From Cheilinus undulatus (Eukaryota; Chordata; Actinopteri; Labriformes; Labridae), in the NCBI RefSeq assembly GCF_018320785.1, contig NC_054877.1:40074151-40138150 (forward strand): a stretch of 64,000 bases of DNA, in the 5' to 3' direction. Under the pieces are notes generated by a model. The model made no database searches, was not told the DNA's origin, and saw only the letters and a program-made list of their open reading frames with translations. Shown piece by piece: positions 1-12,240 of this stretch. A program made the position numbers and the translations under genes. Position 1 is the stretch's first letter, and the number at the start of each line of letters is the position of its first letter.

Positions 1-127
1 TCTAAAAGGTGGACAAAGAAAGGGAGGGAGGAAATTGATTTTTCTGGTACTTGAGGGGATTGTGGACAGGCCAACCATTTTTGTTAGAAAAGCCTAAAAA
101 AAGTGATTTTTGCATAATATGTCCCCT
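1..127. mobile_element. Right end of a TTAA-target (Kolobok-like) DNA element
   Basis: Ends …AATATGTCCCCT followed by TTAA (128-131). This matches the abundant teleost terminus TTAA-AGGGGACATATT read in reverse. A related left end occurs at 53030. The other end of this copy lies outside the window. Confidence 0.5.
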
Positions 128-1074
128 TTAAAGAGAATGGTCAGGAAAGCCAATCCCTGAACACACCAGAGTGGAGTCCTAAAAATACCTTGATCTAAAC
201 TTCAGGCCATATCAACAACATCTACTAGCAGCACAGTTGAAATGAGTTTTGTTTTCACCCCACTGTTCTGTAAACCAGCTGAAATGTAACTACAAGTTTC
301 CAGTAAACCCATAAATTTTACTGCCTCCATTTTCAGCAGCAGACACCTTTATATCTCCTCTAAGAGTCAACAGAGCAACACATTCAGATTCATGAGTCTC
401 CATCCAGACCTTCAAGATACTCCGACATCTCTCTCAGACGCAGCTGTCGCTGTGTTTCTCTCTTCAAGTTCATCTAAGAGCGTCGATTCTGTTTACATCT
501 TAACGATCTGAGGAGGCGTGTTTGACACTTTCCACACAAACCTGGGCTGAATCACTCATTCATCCTCTCCTCTTCCTGCCTTGTTTTCACTGCTCTCTCT
601 CTCTCTCTTCTTCACAGATACCTGTTTGCTTTCTCTGAGTCTCATTACACAAACTGTCAGCATTTAGAGAACATTACAGCAGCATGTTTGTCTCGGTTTG
701 TTTCACCTGCGTAGGTTTTAAAAGAGTCTGCGCTCTTCTCTGCAGCAGTGTATGTCAGAGACTGTGAGTGAAACAGACAGTGACGGTGAGGTCAGTGATG
801 GAGGAGTGTTAGATTAAGTGGGAGTGAGATATTTTGTAGACAACAAATACCTTCAGGGAGATAAGTCGACTGAGGAAACCCAGACTCAGAGGGGAGGAGA
901 GTTTTCAGACTTCCAGCACTAAAGTTGGTACTAATGAAAGTGTGTGGGCATCCTAACAAACCTCCACATTTGATAACAAGCTAGTTTTCTAGGAGAGGCT
1001 CATCAGTGTGTACTGCTTTCATCAAACCAGAAACATTTGACGGTTTGCAGTGGAATCTAGTACAGACATTCCAA

Positions 1075-1855
1075 AAAGTTGGATCATATGGATGTTTGTT
1101 ATGAAGGAACTGTCTGGAAGATTTGGTCACTGGTTAATCAGTATTCCTGGCTACCATTACACCATGAAGATAAAAGAACACCCCCAATCAACTCAGACAA
1201 AAAGTCATTGAAAAGTGTAAGTCAGGGGGATGGATCCAAAAATATTCCAAGGCACTGAACATCCACTGAAATTTAGTTAAATCCATTATCAAGAAATAGA
1301 AGGAATACGGCACATGCGTAAATCTGCCTAGATCAGACCATCCTCACAAACTCAGTGACTGAGCAAGGAGACTAGTGAGAGAGGCCACCATGACTACTCC
1401 GAAGGAGTTACAAGCTTCAGCAGCTGAGATGGGAGAGACTCTGCATATAACAGCTGTTCACCAGGCAAAGCTTCATGGGAGAGTGGCAAAGAGAAAGCCA
1501 CTGCTGAAGAAAACCCTGATGATCAAGTGGAAGAAGGTTCTTTGGTCTGATGAGACATAAAAACTTTTTAGTCATCAGACAAGATGCTATGTTTGGCGGA
1601 CACCAAACACTGCGCATCCTAACACAAACACAAAATCCATGGTGGGGGCAGCATCATGCTGTGGGGGTGCTTCTTGGCAGCCAGCCCTGAAAGGCTTGTA
1701 AAGGTAGAGGGTAAAATGAATGTGGCTTGGGAGAAGATTTACTTTCTAGAAAGACAATGATCTGAAGCATATAGTGAAAGTTACAAAAAATGGTTTAAAG
1801 AAAGCAAGGTGAATGTTCTGGAGTGACCGAGTCAGAGCCCAGACCTCAACCAGAA
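1075..1855 (+). pseudogene. Tc1-like transposon remnant with dead transposase (copy 1)
   Basis: Frame-broken transposase of the Tc1/mariner superfamily. Readable pieces include KELQASAAEMGETLHITAV, GRVAKRKPLLKK, WKKVLWSDET (the catalytic DDE-type WSDE), a later HGGGSIMLWG-like stretch and, near the end, …SQSPDLN. Several stops and frameshifts separate them. It is the same family as the copy at 7525-10018, and the two align over most of their length, although this one lacks clear terminal repeats. Confidence 0.8.
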
Positions 1856-4427
1856 GTTTGTCACTTATTTTGCGGAGTTTTTCAAAAGAATTATAATGCA
1901 TTCAGATAGAAACCCCACTATTGCCTCTCCTCCTTTAGTAAGCATCACCCAGAAAATACTGACAAATAAATACTACGGACATATATGTGGCACTTGGCAC
2001 TGCTAGCTTACCTGTGTCTTCTCTACCAAGCCAGCACACCAATGTTGGCTCCATACAGGTCATATGTGGACTGCAGTTATGGATCCCTAGTGGGTTGTCC
2101 GCAGGAGGACATGGTGGCTCTAGCTGGGCATATATGGATCTTTGTAGGTTGAAGATCAAATGGCAGTCACAGGTCAGGCCACCATGAGAACCACAGACAA
2201 ACCCACTTGGGACCCATGCACATAAGCTATATGGGGCCCACACGGACATGCTAGGTGAGCAGAGCTTTTTAGAATTGTTTGGTAAAAAAAAAAAAAAAAA
2301 CAGTTTGATACATTTGGCTGCATCATGTTCTAAAGCCTTTCTTTTTAAATCTAACTCCTTCAGTGCCACCTTTGTTCTTTTTATAATCTATCTTTATCTC
2401 TTTATTATCTGCTTGATTTTCCTGGGGTGGAGGGATCAGCTGTTGTTGAGGAGCAAATAGAGTTATGGATCATTAAATGTGTGTTTCCTGTAGTACAGAC
2501 TGGGACAGGTGGAAGAGAATATTACTATCTACAGGCAAACGGTGCTTTGAATAATGATTAGTCCTACCCATCACTGCAATTGCAGTTTGTATAAGTTATT
2601 TGCTTTGACCATCTTGACCATTCCACACTTAAATGCATTGGCTGATATGTCATTTCCTGATTTAGCATTGGTGTAAATAAGCAGGTGTCCCTAATGAAGT
2701 GGTCAGTGAATGTCTATAGTGCTGGTTCTGATTTTTCTATCTTTTCTTTCCACTAAGTGAGTTTTCCCTCTGTATGCTCATTATCCTGTCACTTTGTGAT
2801 TACGTGGGTGTATAGATGTTTGTATCTGTGCTTATATCTGTGTGGGATGTGAAGAGGAGGAGGGGATGCAGGCAGGACCGCAGGTGTGCCTCTCGGTCTC
2901 CTCTTTATGCAGCACATCAGCTGACGGTGAGCAGAGGACATTTCCCCCTGAGCAGCTCACTCTTCCCAGTAAGTGAGGAGCATATGTTTATCCTCTTTAT
3001 ATCTCTGTGGCTCTGAGTGAAATTCACGCCTCTGTGTTCACTTTTTAATTCTAGCTCTGGTCCACACCTGGGCTATGCAAACTTATTCTTTTTCCCTCCT
3101 GGGATTTCACTTCACTGCCTTACTGCTGCATGATAGGATCTGTTTTATTATCATTTTTCTGGTGATTAATTACAAAGTTATACTTCTGGGGGATAGACTT
3201 TCTTTTCAGCCTTGTAACTTTTCATAAGGATAAACCTTGCATGTATGCATTTTATTTGCCAGACTTGGTGCTTGGATGAAGTTTTCCAGTAGAGTCAGGG
3301 GTAAGTTAGTTGACCAAATTTGGATTTTTTTAAGTGCCCCTCCCTGTGATTGAAGAATATTGCATCATCCAGTCAAACTGAGCTTCATGTTTATTTAAAA
3401 ATTCCATTAAAACATTTCCAAGGAATGCTGCAGGACAAGTTTTCTCCTCAACATTCTGCTGGTGAACTCTGCTTTGATTTTAAATGAAGTAAAGACACAG
3501 TAGAGAGGGCAACATGACAGTAAGTGTATCATAAAGAACTGGGGTAAAAATGGTACTCCAAAATTAAAGATGTAAGCCAAAAGATAATTAGATAGATGGC
3601 ATGTGAAGTCCAATTAATACTTCTGCATCAGATCTACACTGTAGCATACACTGACTGATTGTGTAACCCTAAACCTACATAGTAACCTACACATGTAGCA
3701 TGATGTCCACCTCCTCAAAAATGTAACAGTGTCAAAGCTGTTAGCCCTGTGATTGGTCCGCTTGGTAGCATCAGGTGACTTCCAGTTGGCATGTGTTGGC
3801 AAACACATGAGATCTTTTTTTTTTTTTTAATTTTTACTGGAACAGTAAGTTCTACCATCCGAGTGAACAGTTTCTTTAAAAAGAAAAGCCACAACAAGGA
3901 CTACATAACAAATACAAGTGATGTAATAGATAATAAAGATAATTAATAGATGACTTCAGGCTTATAGTGATTATGGACTGTAACAAGCACTCTGGTTGGC
4001 TGAGTATAAAGACAATAAGGCACAATGCAACAGCGATAGGAGAGTAGAGATATCACAACCCCCCCCCCAAAAGATAGCAACTATGCTATATTAAAAAAGA
4101 CTCCATATTTTGCCACAAACATGCTCTAATTGAAATAGTAATGTACAGTCAACCAGATAAACCTTGTGGAGTAAGTGGCCGAGTGCCATTCAAGAATGAG
4201 CTACAAAACAGCTCTTTAAGGTGAGCCACAGCAGTTAGCTTACGTTTGAGTGCCAGTTTACTTTCCTCAGTCCTTTGCCATATTTGATCCACACTTAAAA
4301 AGCCAAACTCGTACAGAATAAAGAGCCTCCAGGAGCCAAACACCCAGCTCTACTGAGCTGAGCAAAATGATCTGGATCTCTAAACAGAGACAGATTTCCC
4401 GTCTCATGATGAGTAAGACTGGGCAGA
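1856..4427. other. Intergenic DNA, nothing recognised
   Basis: No convincing exon or bounded transposon was seen. Contains short homopolymers (poly-A at about 2284-2300, poly-C at about 4061) and a region around 2040-2250 with repeated GGGCCCA/ATATGG words that may be old repeat sequence. Confidence 0.4.
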
Positions 4428-4999
4428 CCAACGTTACAATAGTTTTGGATTTTTCATTAGTTCTTATTTTTATTTCGTTTTCACTTCCGTTTTCTAAAAT
4501 TATTTTTTTCCTGCTGGTTTGTTAGTTTAGCTTAGTTTTAATTTTGCAAAAATGCCTCGTGTTTGTTTAGTTAATAGTTTTAGTGTTAGTTGTTTTTTAC
4601 GGATAGATGTCGGGGCTGCGTGAGCGTAATACATCTTTTAAAACTTATTAAAACAGACTACTCTTCACTTATCATTTTATTTATTTAATGATGATGTTTG
4701 AATAAGACTCCAGACATAAAACTACCACTTGGTGAAATATTAACTAATCAGATCAGGCAATTTTACACATTTTACATTTGGGTGTGCCAGTCAGTATGGT
4801 TGTGTCAAAGACTAAAACTAAAGATATGTTGTCTTCATTTTATTTTATTTTAGTTGGTTTTGTAAGCGCACTACACAGTTTTAGTTAGTTTTTGTTTTTT
4901 TGGTAAAGCTTAGTTTTTATTTAGTTTCAGTTAACTAAATGATTTTTGAATTTTCGTTTTAGTTATTTAGTAGGTTTTTGTTAACTATAATAACCTTGG
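4428..4999. mobile_element. AT-rich non-autonomous DNA element (GTTATTATAG family)
   Basis: Left CCAACGTTACAATAGTTTTGG and right CCAAGGTTATTATAGTTAAC (reverse complement) form imperfect terminal inverted repeats. The interior is rich in TTTTAGTT/TTAGTTTT words, typical of a widespread teleost MITE. The same family forms the outer layer at 54540-57024, in the opposite orientation. Confidence 0.6.
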
Positions 5000-5172
5000 A
5001 TAGACATCAGCTGATGAAACCCGGCCAAGATCAGGGCTCAATGTGCTAACCCATGGCGAAACTCCTGGCTTGGAATAGTCGTTAACAGCTCATAGCATGG
5101 CCTTTTGGTAGAATTTCTTAATTCAGAATTCACTAGTGGACCCCCAGGGAAAGTTCTCCACTGCTACATGAG

Positions 5173-5663
5173 GTGTTAATTTTGGTTTGAGTTTTAGTCT
5201 TTAAATGAAATGCATTATAGTTTAAGTCCCATTTTAGTCCTTTCTACCCTTTTTAGTTTTAGTCGACAAAAACACAAAACATTTTAGTCTAGTTTTAGTC
5301 CATAAAAATCCTCACATTTTAGTCTTTACTTTAAGTCCAAGCATTTATTTTCTTGCCTAAATTTGGTACCAAATCATGATAGTGTGTTCTCTGCACTCTG
5401 CTAAACCTGGGATCCCTGTTTTCTACAGCTGTGAGGAAGAGGAGATACAGATGCATTGCATTTTGACAGATTTACCCATAGTGAAGAAATATCACAGATT
5501 TTGAATGTCTGACAAAAATAAATTACATTTTAGTCTAGTTTTTGCTAATTTGACAAAAACAAAACTTAGTTTCTGTTAGTTTGATTCATCACAGATCTAT
5601 TTTTGTTAGTTTTAGTCTAGTTTTTGTCATGGAAAAAAAAGTCTTAGTCAACAAAATTAACAC
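5173..5663. mobile_element. AT-rich MITE with GTGTTAATTTT ends
   Basis: Starts GTGTTAATTTTGGTTTGAG and ends GTCAACAAAATTAACAC. The interior repeats TTTTAGTCTAGTTTT-like words. Degenerate related sequence occurs at 36290-36440. Confidence 0.55.
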
Positions 5664-7522
5664 TGGTTTGGGAGTAATACCAATACCATTACACCTCTAT
5701 AACAAAGAAATATAACTGGGCCCTCAGAGATTTAAGAATTACATTATAATATTCAGTTCCCCTGAGCATTTACAACCTTGAAAAGAAAACTCACTAACTG
5801 AAGCCATCTTCATGTCTGTTTTGGATTATAGGGATGTAATTTACTGGTCCTGTCTTTACTCTAAAATCCTTACACTCAGTTTATCATTCTGCCCTCAGAT
5901 TTATCACTGGTGACAGCAATTCCACTCATCAGTGCATCCTTTGTGATAAAGTCTGTCGGCCTTCGCTGACAGGAAGATGTGAAAAACACTGAAAATCTGC
6001 CTTCCTACATAGATATGCTATTATACTGGACAAATAATCATTACCTTGATTAAATGACTGGCTGATACTAAAAGTAACACAAGTAAAGACTAAAACTGTC
6101 ACCTTTTTGCTGGACACAGCTGGAGCACTTTACATCAAGTAAAATTCAACACAATCGTCCACGTGTATAGTACATACACCTCAATATAACTGAGTCTGAC
6201 TGTATTCTGTGGGTTTATTAATCTTTTGTTTACTTTTTATTTACCCTAATTGTCATTAGAAATGAGAGCATGCACTCGCTGATTTCTGCAGATTAAATAA
6301 CGGTTAAATGAATGAAAAGCAGATGGATCAACCAGATTTCGGGTCTGTCATCAGGCAGATCCACCTTGCAAAGCTGTAAGGTGCAGCTACTGGATGCAGG
6401 TTATGCTTAGTAGATAAAGCAGGTGACCATAAACAGGGGCTTTAGTTCAATGCACTGGTTAAGGGATTGATTCCTGGTCTTCGCCCACTCTCTCCCCATA
6501 TTTCCTGTTTTTCAACCTGGTTTAATTGATGCTGACCCTGCAGAGGTCCTAAATGCTGTACTTTGCATTGGTAGTGAAAGGGGTTGATCTGAGATCACCC
6601 CAGAGTCAGCCACAACTTCCAAATCAGTAAATCGGTTCAGCCTGAGGTCGATGCGTCTAAAATTAAACAAGTAGTTCAGCCTTGTGTTGCTCATTTTCGT
6701 GTCTCTGCACTTCTGAGCTCTCGGCTGCCTCTGCTCATCTGTCACGTTACATCTTTCAGCCTTTTTCCCTCCACTAATGCTCTTCACTGCTCCTTCTGTT
6801 GCTGCTGTTCTAATAAAACACAGTGACAAGAAAAATCATGTTCAAACTCTGCTGTCAACTGCTGCGTTACTACAACGTGTAAACTAAGATTAAACAAGGG
6901 TGAAGGCAGGATGCTAATGTGTTATTTGCTCTCTAATCACATTCATTTAAGACCTGCCTTTTAAACATACAGTTAAAAGTTTGTGATGACTTAGTGAGCT
7001 GCCTCGCCTCGCTGACCTTTCTTTACGTGTTAAGTGCATGTTGTGATTTTGTCACCCTCCTCCAAAGATGAAATGTGGATGGTGATGATCAGCCTGAGTG
7101 AGATGGGACAGATGGATGAAGGAATGAACAAACGTTTGTTCATTTGTTGTCCATCTGTCCCTCACACACTGATCACGGACAAAGCTGATAAGGGTTTGAC
7201 AGCAGTGGGAGTAAAGATTCATCAAACCACAACTCTCTGGAGTTTGCAAATTACATTGATAAATTTATGAGGTATAGTATAGAATATCAATAAAGCTGGG
7301 AGGAAAAGGTTATGTCATGATAATCTAAAGCCATTTTTAGTGATAACATCCTCACTGTCTGCTGTTTCTCATCTATCAATAAGGTAGACAGTAACCTTTA
7401 TCAGACACTATTTATTCTAATTTCATAAGTAGTGGTAATAATGAATGCTGATATGATGAATTTTACTGAAGAGAAGCAATGCCAGACATGAATTGTCTGA
7501 TTTAAATACTGTATGTGAAATG
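5664..7522. other. Intergenic DNA, nothing recognised
   Basis: Open frames are short and show no family signature. No inverted-repeat boundaries were found. Confidence 0.4.
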
Positions 7523-7950
7523 TAGAGTGCCTTTAAAAAGTATTCACCCCATCAGATGTTCTACCCTTTTAATGGTTTTAAAATTCAATCATGGTCAATA
7601 TCATTTGCCTTTTATACAGTCACTGGTTTATCAGGATTCCTGGCTACTATTACACCATGAAGACAAAAGAACACCATACAATTCAGAGAAAAGGTTATTG
7701 AGTCAGGGGATGATACAGTTTCCAAGGCACTGAACATCACCTGAGTTCAATTAAAGTCCCTGTAAAATGATAAAAATATCTCTATTTTAGATTTGTTGTA
7801 TGACAGGCCACTGTGTTCTGAACCACCAGACCAAATCTAAAAAAATCTGCTGTAGGATGGCGAGGGCGTGTCAGTTGAATGAGCTGAAGCCACGCCCACT
7901 CATGTGAAATACAATGCACTCAAATCTTTAAAAATGCTTCTGATCTGCCT

Positions 7951-8385
7951 TCTGATCCCTACCTATCTTTCTAAACTTTTAAAATCCTGTGTTTTATCTC
8001 AGACTCTCAGATCCTCTGATTAGTGTCTTCTGACCGTCCCAAGGTCAAGGTTGAAGCTCAGGGGTGACCGAGCCTTCTCAGTAGCTGCACCAAAGCTCTG
8101 GAATGCTCTTCCTCTTCATGTTCGACTGTCCCCCTCTCTGTCTGTCTTTAAATTAAACTTAAAAACGCACTTTTATTCCCTGGCTTTCGGCTCTGCTTGA
8201 GATTGTGGCTTTTAATCCCCTCTGTTTTAATTGATCCATTTATGTCCTCCAGTTTTTACTTCTGTCCTGTGTCTGTGTTTTATTGTTTGTTTTACTGTGT
8301 TTAATTTTTACTGTACAGCACTTTGGTCAGCATTTTGTTGTTTTTAAATGTGCTTTATAAATAAATTTGGATTGGATTGGATTGG
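7951..8385 (+). mobile_element. L2-like LINE 3' end fragment
   Basis: Encodes the C-terminal end of a non-LTR reverse transcriptase: YLSKLLK, TLRSSD, then RLKLRGDRAFSVAAPKLW, NALPLHVR and KTHFYSLAF. It then runs through a 3' UTR to a tail of ATTGG repeats (about 8369-8385). It is 5'-truncated with an internal stop. Its left edge coincides with a 9-bp direct repeat shared with the far side of the adjoining MITE. Confidence 0.75.
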
Positions 8386-8789
8386 ACCAGATGGATGTGT
8401 TTCACACATGACGCTATCGAGCTGCGCGTGCGCAGTTACCAAGGAATAACGCGAAACATGGCGACTGTAGACATGTAAGTACTCGACTTTTGTCGTTTTT
8501 GAAAGGAAAACAACTCACTGCTGTTCGTTGTTCTTTTTTTAACAAATGTCGTCAAGTTCTGATAAAACTGGCGCTTTAGCAGCACCCACGCTAATCTCTT
8601 CCTCCATAACTGCACCAACTCTTGCTGCTGCTTGTTTACATCACGACTCTGCTGCACCTGAAAGTACTGCCCGCTGATTGGTCCTGTCACTTTCTAACCA
8701 GGCCAAAACGGTTCAGATGGGAACTTTGCAAGATGGATTCGCCAGTGAAAAACAAGGAAATGGGTGTATCCATCTGCTTTGCAAGGTTA
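8386..8789. mobile_element. GTCAGGTTA-family MITE (copy A)
   Basis: Same non-autonomous family as the copies at 14810-15258 and 37374-37909. Shared blocks include the GCGCGTGCGCAG / AACGCGAAACATGG region and the ending …CATCTGCTTTGCAAGGTTA. The left terminal repeat is missing and replaced by the L2 tail. GATCTGCCT follows at 8790-8798 and also occurs at 7942-7950. Confidence 0.65.
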
Positions 8790-9324
8790 GATCTGCCTAG
8801 CTCTGTGCCAGAACAGAGAGACAGAAGGGCATTAAATTTACTGTTTTCTGGTACAAATCTCTCTGTTTTGATACTTGTAGTGACCCGTATGCCACCATGG
8901 CTGATAGATTTGGAAAATTTACCTTATCATAAACAAAACCACTGCATGTAGCTGGCTGTTAACTTTCAATGAAGGCAGTGACATCAGCTAGCAACAGATT
9001 GTACTCAGATGAACTGCTCAGTTATTTTATACAATTGTAGAATAAGGGGGCGGGGTTGTTCTCCAACAAGACTGGTGATGTCACTGGCTCAGATATTTGC
9101 CCCCTTCAAATTAAACCAAGTAAGGAAAGAGGTGCACGACTTTCTAATGGTTTAAATCAAACATTTAGTCACATATATCTCAGTGTTTTCACATTGTTAC
9201 AGCAACTTTATTAGAACATGTCTATTGCGTGGGCCACAAAGTTTGGATTTCACTTTAATGGGACTCTAAATCCATCAGAAATGGAAAGATTACAGTGCAT
9301 GTGTGAATCTGCCTAGATCAGACT

Positions 9325-9900
9325 GTCCTCACATACTGAATAACTGAGCAAAAAGGAGACTAGTGAGAGAGGCCACCAAAACACCTAAGACTACTCTGAA
9401 GGAGTTACAAGCTTCAGCAGCTGAGATGAGAGAGACTCTGCATACAACAACTGTTGCCCAGACTCTTCATCAGTCCAAGCTTTATGGGAGAGTGGCAAAG
9501 AGAAAGTCACTGTTTAAGAAAGCTCAGATCAAATATTCACTAGAGTTCACCAAAAGGCATGTGAGAAACTCCACGGCCAAGTATAGGAAGTTCTTTGATC
9601 TGATGAGACCAAAATGGAGATTTTTGGCCATCAGACAAGATGCTATGTTTAGCGGGCACCAAACACTGCACATCACCACAAGCCCAGTATCCCCACTGCA
9701 GCATCATGCTGTGGGGATGCTTCTTGGCAGCTAGCCCTGCAAGACTTGTAAAGGGATTTATTCTCCAGCAAGACAATCAGCAAAAGCATACAACGAAAGC
9801 TACACAGAAATAGTTTAAAGACAACAATGTAAATGTTCTGGAGTAGCCGAGTCAAGGCCCAGACCTCAATCCAATAGTGTTTGTGGCTAGACTTGAAAAA
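9325..9900 (+). pseudogene. Tc1 transposase remnant (copy 2)
   Basis: Open for 123 codons from 9363, reading …TLKELQASAAEMRETLHTTT, LHQSKLYGRVAKRKSLFKKA and RLAIRQDAMF-like segments before frameshifting. It contains the helix-turn-helix to catalytic-core region, but the DDE core is broken. Inactive. Confidence 0.75.
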
Positions 9901-10543
9901 GGCTGTTCACTCCCAATCCATGTGCAGCCTGACAGAGCTTAAGCAATTTTGCAAAGAAGAATGGTGCATAAATTGCAGTGTCCAGATGTACAAGTCTGAT
10001 TGAGGCTCATAGGCACCGTATACTAATGAGCACATCGATTTCCTCATTTCATTCTTCAGAAAAGCAAATGATGACCTGTGTTACCTTGCCACCATCTGGC
10101 CTCACATATTGGGGAAATTTATGCATTAAAGGAGGATGTGCAAAGTAAATTATTGAACAGTAAACGCTGAGTCTGAACATTTTCTTCACGTCTCAGAAGT
10201 AAACTCCCAGACTCTTTGCTAGACCTCTAGGTTTAATCTATCTTCAAAGTGCTGTGGTTTGTTTTGCTCTGGATGTTCTTCTGGGATCCAGCACAGAGGA
10301 GTAAAATCGATCTGTGAACAGATTCATTACACCGCTGAAATTTAGGGCTGTGTTTGTCTGAGAAGTTTGTAAGTTTTGAGTTCAACAATCAAGGAAAAAT
10401 GTGGCGATTTTGTTTTTGCATTGGTGTAAAATTAATTATTCAGGAATTCTCTTTGTAGGTCAAGACACCTTCTCAAACCAATAGATGTTTGGTTTACTCA
10501 TGGCCTAATTTTTTCTAAAAACTACATTTTCTCCTCTGCACAG

Positions 10544-10623
10544 CTCGTCTCTGTGTTGTTGATGCCTGCGGGAACAAACAGGCTCCAGCCTCCTCTGTCT
10601 GTGTGACTCGTCTGCCCGCCGAG
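10544..10623 (+). other. Candidate 80-nt exon upstream of the GPCR
   Basis: A strong acceptor (ttttctcctctgcacag) and a consensus donor (GAG|GTGAGT) bracket 80 bases. One frame, entered after two bases, is open throughout and encodes RLCVVDACGNKQAP… followed by ASSVCVTRLPAE. That pattern loosely recalls the last strand of a fibronectin-III-like domain (V-D-x-C-G-N-x-x-A-P-x-x-V-x-V-T), but 26 residues are too few to assign. It could be a 5' exon of the receptor: joined to an acceptor after 12650 it stays in the receptor frame through PHLAM. It could also belong to an unrecognised gene or be a chance splice pair. No expression evidence is available. Confidence 0.3.
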
Positions 10624-12207
10624 GTGAGTCGTCTTGCTCTTGTCGTGATGCAGTCGACTCGCTGATGTCACAGTCAGTTAGGTCTCCTGAGAGGAAGAGG
10701 GGCAACTAAGCCGTCTCATCTAAATCATCATGTTTGTCAGTCACGGGGAGAGCCTGCTGAGCTCTGAATTACAGGTGATTCAGGACCCATGTGGCAACAG
10801 CTATTATTATTCTGAATAAAACATGAGAGGGTTGATTGTAAAATGAGCATTCGAAACTGTAATCACTAGCCGTGTTTCTCGTTAGATCTGATCCCGTCTG
10901 CCGTGCTCTCAAAAATATGAGCCGAAATCCTTTTCACCTTTAAATATCCTTTTCTACATTTCTAATTTACTTTTTCATCCTCTCTGCTCTGCTCGTGTCT
11001 GAGCTCATTTGTGTTATTTCAGATTATTTCTCACATTCCCTCCTTTTGACCCCGACATCACCTTCATGGTCTCCCTCTTCATCCACAATCCTATTTTCAT
11101 AGCACTGCCTCAATTTGTGTTTTGAGGTACTTATAGCCATCCTCACCTCATTTTTCTCCGTAGAATCTCTGGTTTTTCTTCCCTAAACCTGCCCAGATCC
11201 CAATGTCAACCTCAATCAGCCAATAAAATAATCAGTCTTGATTTATACAGAACCAAATCACAGCAAAAGTCATTCCATTACTTTTTTTGCAGATCAGACC
11301 CTCAAGCTCTGTCAAGAAAGAGACAAAAAGGAGACGGGGTGACCAACAGTCAGTCAGACAGATGAAGAGAGGACTTTCTTCTGCTTACCAGTTTTCTTGC
11401 AGTCGCTGCTCTCTTATATGCAAAACCATTGTAGTTCAGTATTTTGAGCACTCAGCAGCCTAAGCACAAAAACAATCTTAGTGTCAGCTATTTTTAACGT
11501 CTCCACAGTGGAGACAGCCAAGGGCCGGAGGCATTGTCTTTTCAGTTTTTCTGTACGCAAGTTCACCTGGTCCATTCTTAAGATGCATATCAAGCAAGAA
11601 ATGGAAAGAATTTCACTTTCAGAACTTAAACAATTAGTGTCTCCAGTCCTCCACACACTTAAGGAGTTCTGTAAGGAAAAAAAGTATGCAAGGCTGGTGA
11701 CATACTACATAATTTTAAGCCTTCACATTCATCTGGGAAAGCTCCCATACGGCTGGAGCAACAGGACCAAATAATGCCGTACGCATGTGCCACTTTTTTA
11801 TCTGACAGGCCACCACTGCTGGAGATTGTTATCAGCAAAGCTTTCAGTAAATAAAATTGATGTCAAGGCTGTTTGGGAGACATGCAAAAACGTCTTCTCT
11901 GCCAAGTCAAACTTTCAGTTTGGCTCTATGCTCTTCGTTTAACAAGAAATGTGGTCCAGTCTGATTAAACTGACACTTTCCTACAGCTCTGGGAATTCAA
12001 AAATATTATATGAGTTTAAACATTAAATATCTTTTCTTTATGCTGTAACAAATTAAACTTTTCTCTTTTTATTCCCATTTTACACCACATCCCAAAACCC
12101 GAGAGGAGCTGGTCTTCTGATGTTTGTTGCAGATATTTCTCTGACTAAATCTATCACCAAAAATGTTGGTCAGCCACCTTTTATCCATGAGGAAGATGAA
12201 ACTAAGC

Positions 12208-12209
<2 letters not shown>

Positions 12210-12236
<27 letters not shown>
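12210..12236. repeat. Poly(A) tract, 27 bp
   Basis: A pure A run about 400 bp upstream of the receptor's first coding exon. No retroelement body is recognised in front of it. Confidence 0.9.

Positions 12237-12240
<4 letters not shown>

Larger units (their letters stand above)
7755..9265. mobile_element. TTAA-target DNA element nested in Tc1 copy 2
   Basis: Terminal inverted repeats AGTCCCTGTAAAATGA at the left and (reverse complement) AGTCCCATTAAAGTGA at the right. It is flanked by TTAA (7751-7754) and CTAA (9266-9269, a likely mutated TTAA). The site without the insert is preserved in copy 1 as …GTTAAATCC…. The TTAA preference suggests the piggyBac or Kolobok superfamily. No transposase is visible. 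Confidence 0.7.
7525..10018 (+). mobile_element. Tc1-like transposon (copy 2), interrupted by a later insertion
   Basis: Delimited by short terminal repeats (TA-GAGTGCCTTTAAAA… and …CATAGGCACCG-TA) with TA target duplications at 7523-7524 and 10019-10020. The 5' part (7525-7754) and the transposase part (9266-10018) are collinear with copy 1 at 1075-1855. The gap between them is an inserted element. The 3' end is internally deleted relative to the family's usual layout. Confidence 0.75.

Noticed and set aside
1935..2369. A 144-codon minus-strand frame
   Set aside because: It crosses a poly-A tract and repeated GGGCCCA/ATATGG words, with no recognisable domain.
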